DNA of 64,000 nucleotides from Paraglomus occultum (taxonomy: Eukaryota > Glomeromycota > Glomeromycetes > Paraglomerales > Paraglomeraceae): NCBI GenBank assembly GCA_910592205.1, contig CAJVPJ010000001.1:62001-126000 (forward strand), in the 5' to 3' direction. Positions 62,452 to 64,000 of the stretch are shown piece by piece. Position numbers and translations under genes: made by a program. Position 1 is the stretch's first letter, and the number at the start of each line of letters is the position of its first letter. The notes beneath the pieces are model-generated. The model searched no databases. It was not told the origin of the DNA and saw only the letters and a program-made list of their open reading frames with translations.

Positions 62452-63919
62452 TGCAACTTATTGTAGACGTTAAATGTAAATTGGAAGAAATTTGGAGCGC
62501 GAAAAGGTCATGTGATAAATATCACAATGCGTCATCATTTTTGAGAGTTGTCAGATTACAGTACTGTGTGCTATAATAATAATGTTGACGATACCTAATG
62601 CTATTTGGGCACGTCAAATTATGACAACGTGCCGGCGCGTTCTTTCACAAACGATGCATTCAAAATGCTGATTGCAAATTCTGATGAGTGAACAATATTC
62701 TGGCTATCACAATAGCTTGACAATGCCAATGTACCCCTTTTTAATAGCTTTTCTACAAAATGTGTCTGTCACTTATCGAAAGTCCTCCTATCTTGGTAGT
62801 ATGGGCTTTTTCTCTTGGTAATTACTACCTTCTGAACTTATTATGGTTATAATGTCTATTCACTCTATATTACCAATGCAAAACCCATTCTCGTGATTAC
62901 GTAGAAGTTGAGAATCACGGACCAAAGATTTCAATTTTTAAGACAATGACGATTATGATGCCACCTCCTCAGTTATCCCAGTAGAGCATGACGTTCTTTG
63001 GTGCTTTTCCATTCCGAAAGTAAACAATGTGCTTACCGTAGTATTCCTATTTGAAGGTAGAATTGCCCATTTATGGTCGTCATTGTTTGATTATAAAAGG
63101 CAATTTCAGATATCGGTAATCACAATGATGGTTTTTTTTTCACTTGAAAAATGATATTAATATGCAGGGTTAACGAATTTGTGGCGCATGACGAACGAAA
63201 TAGGTTTCATGCAGCATCCTAAGACATATATAGTATAATATTCCGGAGTCGTTAATAATATTAAGATTGTTGATGGATTCTCAGTATTCGTATATAAATA
63301 AACTTCGCAAAGCTATGATATAGGCTTAATAATGCGTATCTGTATCAGTAGCTCAGAGTTTTAGAGTAAGAGTTTACAAGTAACTCAATTAAGATACAAT
63401 TACGAAAATGTGAATCGCATTTATAGCAATTGTCTCGGACTGTAAGTTCCAACGTTGAATTCTCCTGTGGCGTTCCGTATCGTACTCTGTATTTAAAAAT
63501 AGTAACCCAATTATGTTGTAACATGTCCAACAAACACCTGCTCATCGGACACGCTGTGGCTGGATGTCCCCTTTTTACTCAACCCCAAACGGTTGATTGT
63601 GTATCTCCACTTTTTCATGATAAATAGAAGCAAGTTTCGTCAACATGAATTAATTGCATTTGAAAATTTCAAGTATATTTATTGGTTTCATTCTATTCAA
63701 ATCTGAAATATTTTGAGTTTTACGCTAGCATTGGTCCTCAATCACTGTAAGCGAGTATGATGTCCATGTTTTGACATAACATTTCGTCCTATTGACAATG
63801 TCATCTTATTTACTCAGCTCACACACGGCGATAATATATATCTCGCTTTCTTGTCTATACGCATCCTTCAAATAACGTCTTGCGTCAAAACTTTTAACTG
63901 GACAGTAATCTAATTGAAG
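62452..63919. other. Intergenic, no supported gene
   Basis: About 1.5 kb of AT-rich sequence upstream of both the complex I subunit and the gene starting at 63920. Short frames on both strands lack recognisable content. Confidence 0.55.
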
Positions 63920-64000
63920 ATGGCAGGAGATGATAACCAAGACATTGAACGACAATCAAACAAAAGCAATGCATCAAACAGAAGCAATTCTGCATCAAAC
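63920..64000 (+). CDS. Start of an unidentified gene (partial)
   Basis: An ATG at 63920 opens a frame that reaches the window edge: MAGDDNQDIERQSNKSNASN and further Asn/Ser-rich residues. This is a low-complexity, probably disordered N-terminus, common in fungal kinases and regulators, and is too short to name. It was called because the sequence around the ATG (GAAGATGGC) is favourable and the composition is coding-like. Confidence 0.4.
   Translation, partial: MAGDDNQDIERQSNKSNASNRSNSASN

Noticed and set aside
1..64000. CRISPR array, prophage, tRNA or rRNA operon
   Set aside because: No regularly spaced repeats, phage genes, rRNA motifs or foldable tRNA were seen.

Overview
This window is nuclear DNA of a filamentous fungus, most likely an arbuscular-mycorrhizal (Glomeromycotina) or closely related early-diverging lineage. 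That placement is an inference from three things: AT-rich sequence; genes broken by many short GT-AG introns; and a combination of fungal polarity genes, Crinkler-type effectors and a segment that uses UGA as tryptophan, as in the Mollicutes-related endobacteria known from these fungi.

Layout of recognised genes. A Rab5-like GTPase 3' end (1-461, +); a membrane-associated progesterone-receptor/Dap1 haem-binding protein (3679-4310, -); the endocytic adaptor SLA1 (8321-12961, +); mitochondrial COQ3 (13801-15318, -) divergent from an APC15-like APC/C subunit (15529-16242, +); an Mso1/Sec1-binding protein (18589-20281, +); RNase P/MRP subunit RPP40 (23657-25223, +); AIM24 (27329-29221, +) convergent with chaperonin CCT2 (29509-31681, -); an intact Crinkler with ATPase and nuclease domains (31991-35057, +); Rax2 with a C-terminal SH3 domain (39516-44062, -); a four-finger CCCH protein of the ZC3H3/Red5 type (49590-51380, +); Mediator MED14 in 24 exons (51966-58075, -) divergent from NPL4 (58348-61161, +); a complex I 21-kDa-type subunit (61620-62451, -); and a gene start at 63920. 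Exon chains were built by hand, keeping codon phase across every junction.

The most unusual part lies between the Crinkler and Rax2 (about 35.2-39.0 kb). One 589-codon frame is open throughout except for four TGA codons and has no TAA, TAG or frameshift until its end. It is followed by AT- and lysine-rich coiled-coil frames that also contain TGA at plausible Trp positions. Two decayed relatives of the long frame sit at about 4.8-5.2 kb and 47.3-47.9 kb. They keep TGA at the same aligned codons, and in one of them a TGA of the long copy is replaced by TGG. This is internal evidence for a TGA=Trp (code 4) genetic element that entered the fungal genome more than once, probably from a mollicute-like endosymbiont.

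Other accessory material includes a Crinkler header relic (about 17.7-17.9 kb), a Tc1/mariner relic (about 25.57-26.46 kb), a mariner 3' remnant (about 46.35-46.57 kb), a cluster of stable hairpins (20.85-21.06 kb), short duplicated segments (21.3-21.7 kb) and several microsatellites. Housekeeping genes are packed in divergent or convergent pairs with 200-600 bp between them. The large gaps (0.5-3.6 kb, 4.3-8.3 kb, 16.2-18.6 kb, 20.3-23.6 kb, 44.1-49.6 kb) carry relics and simple repeats and otherwise show no supported gene.
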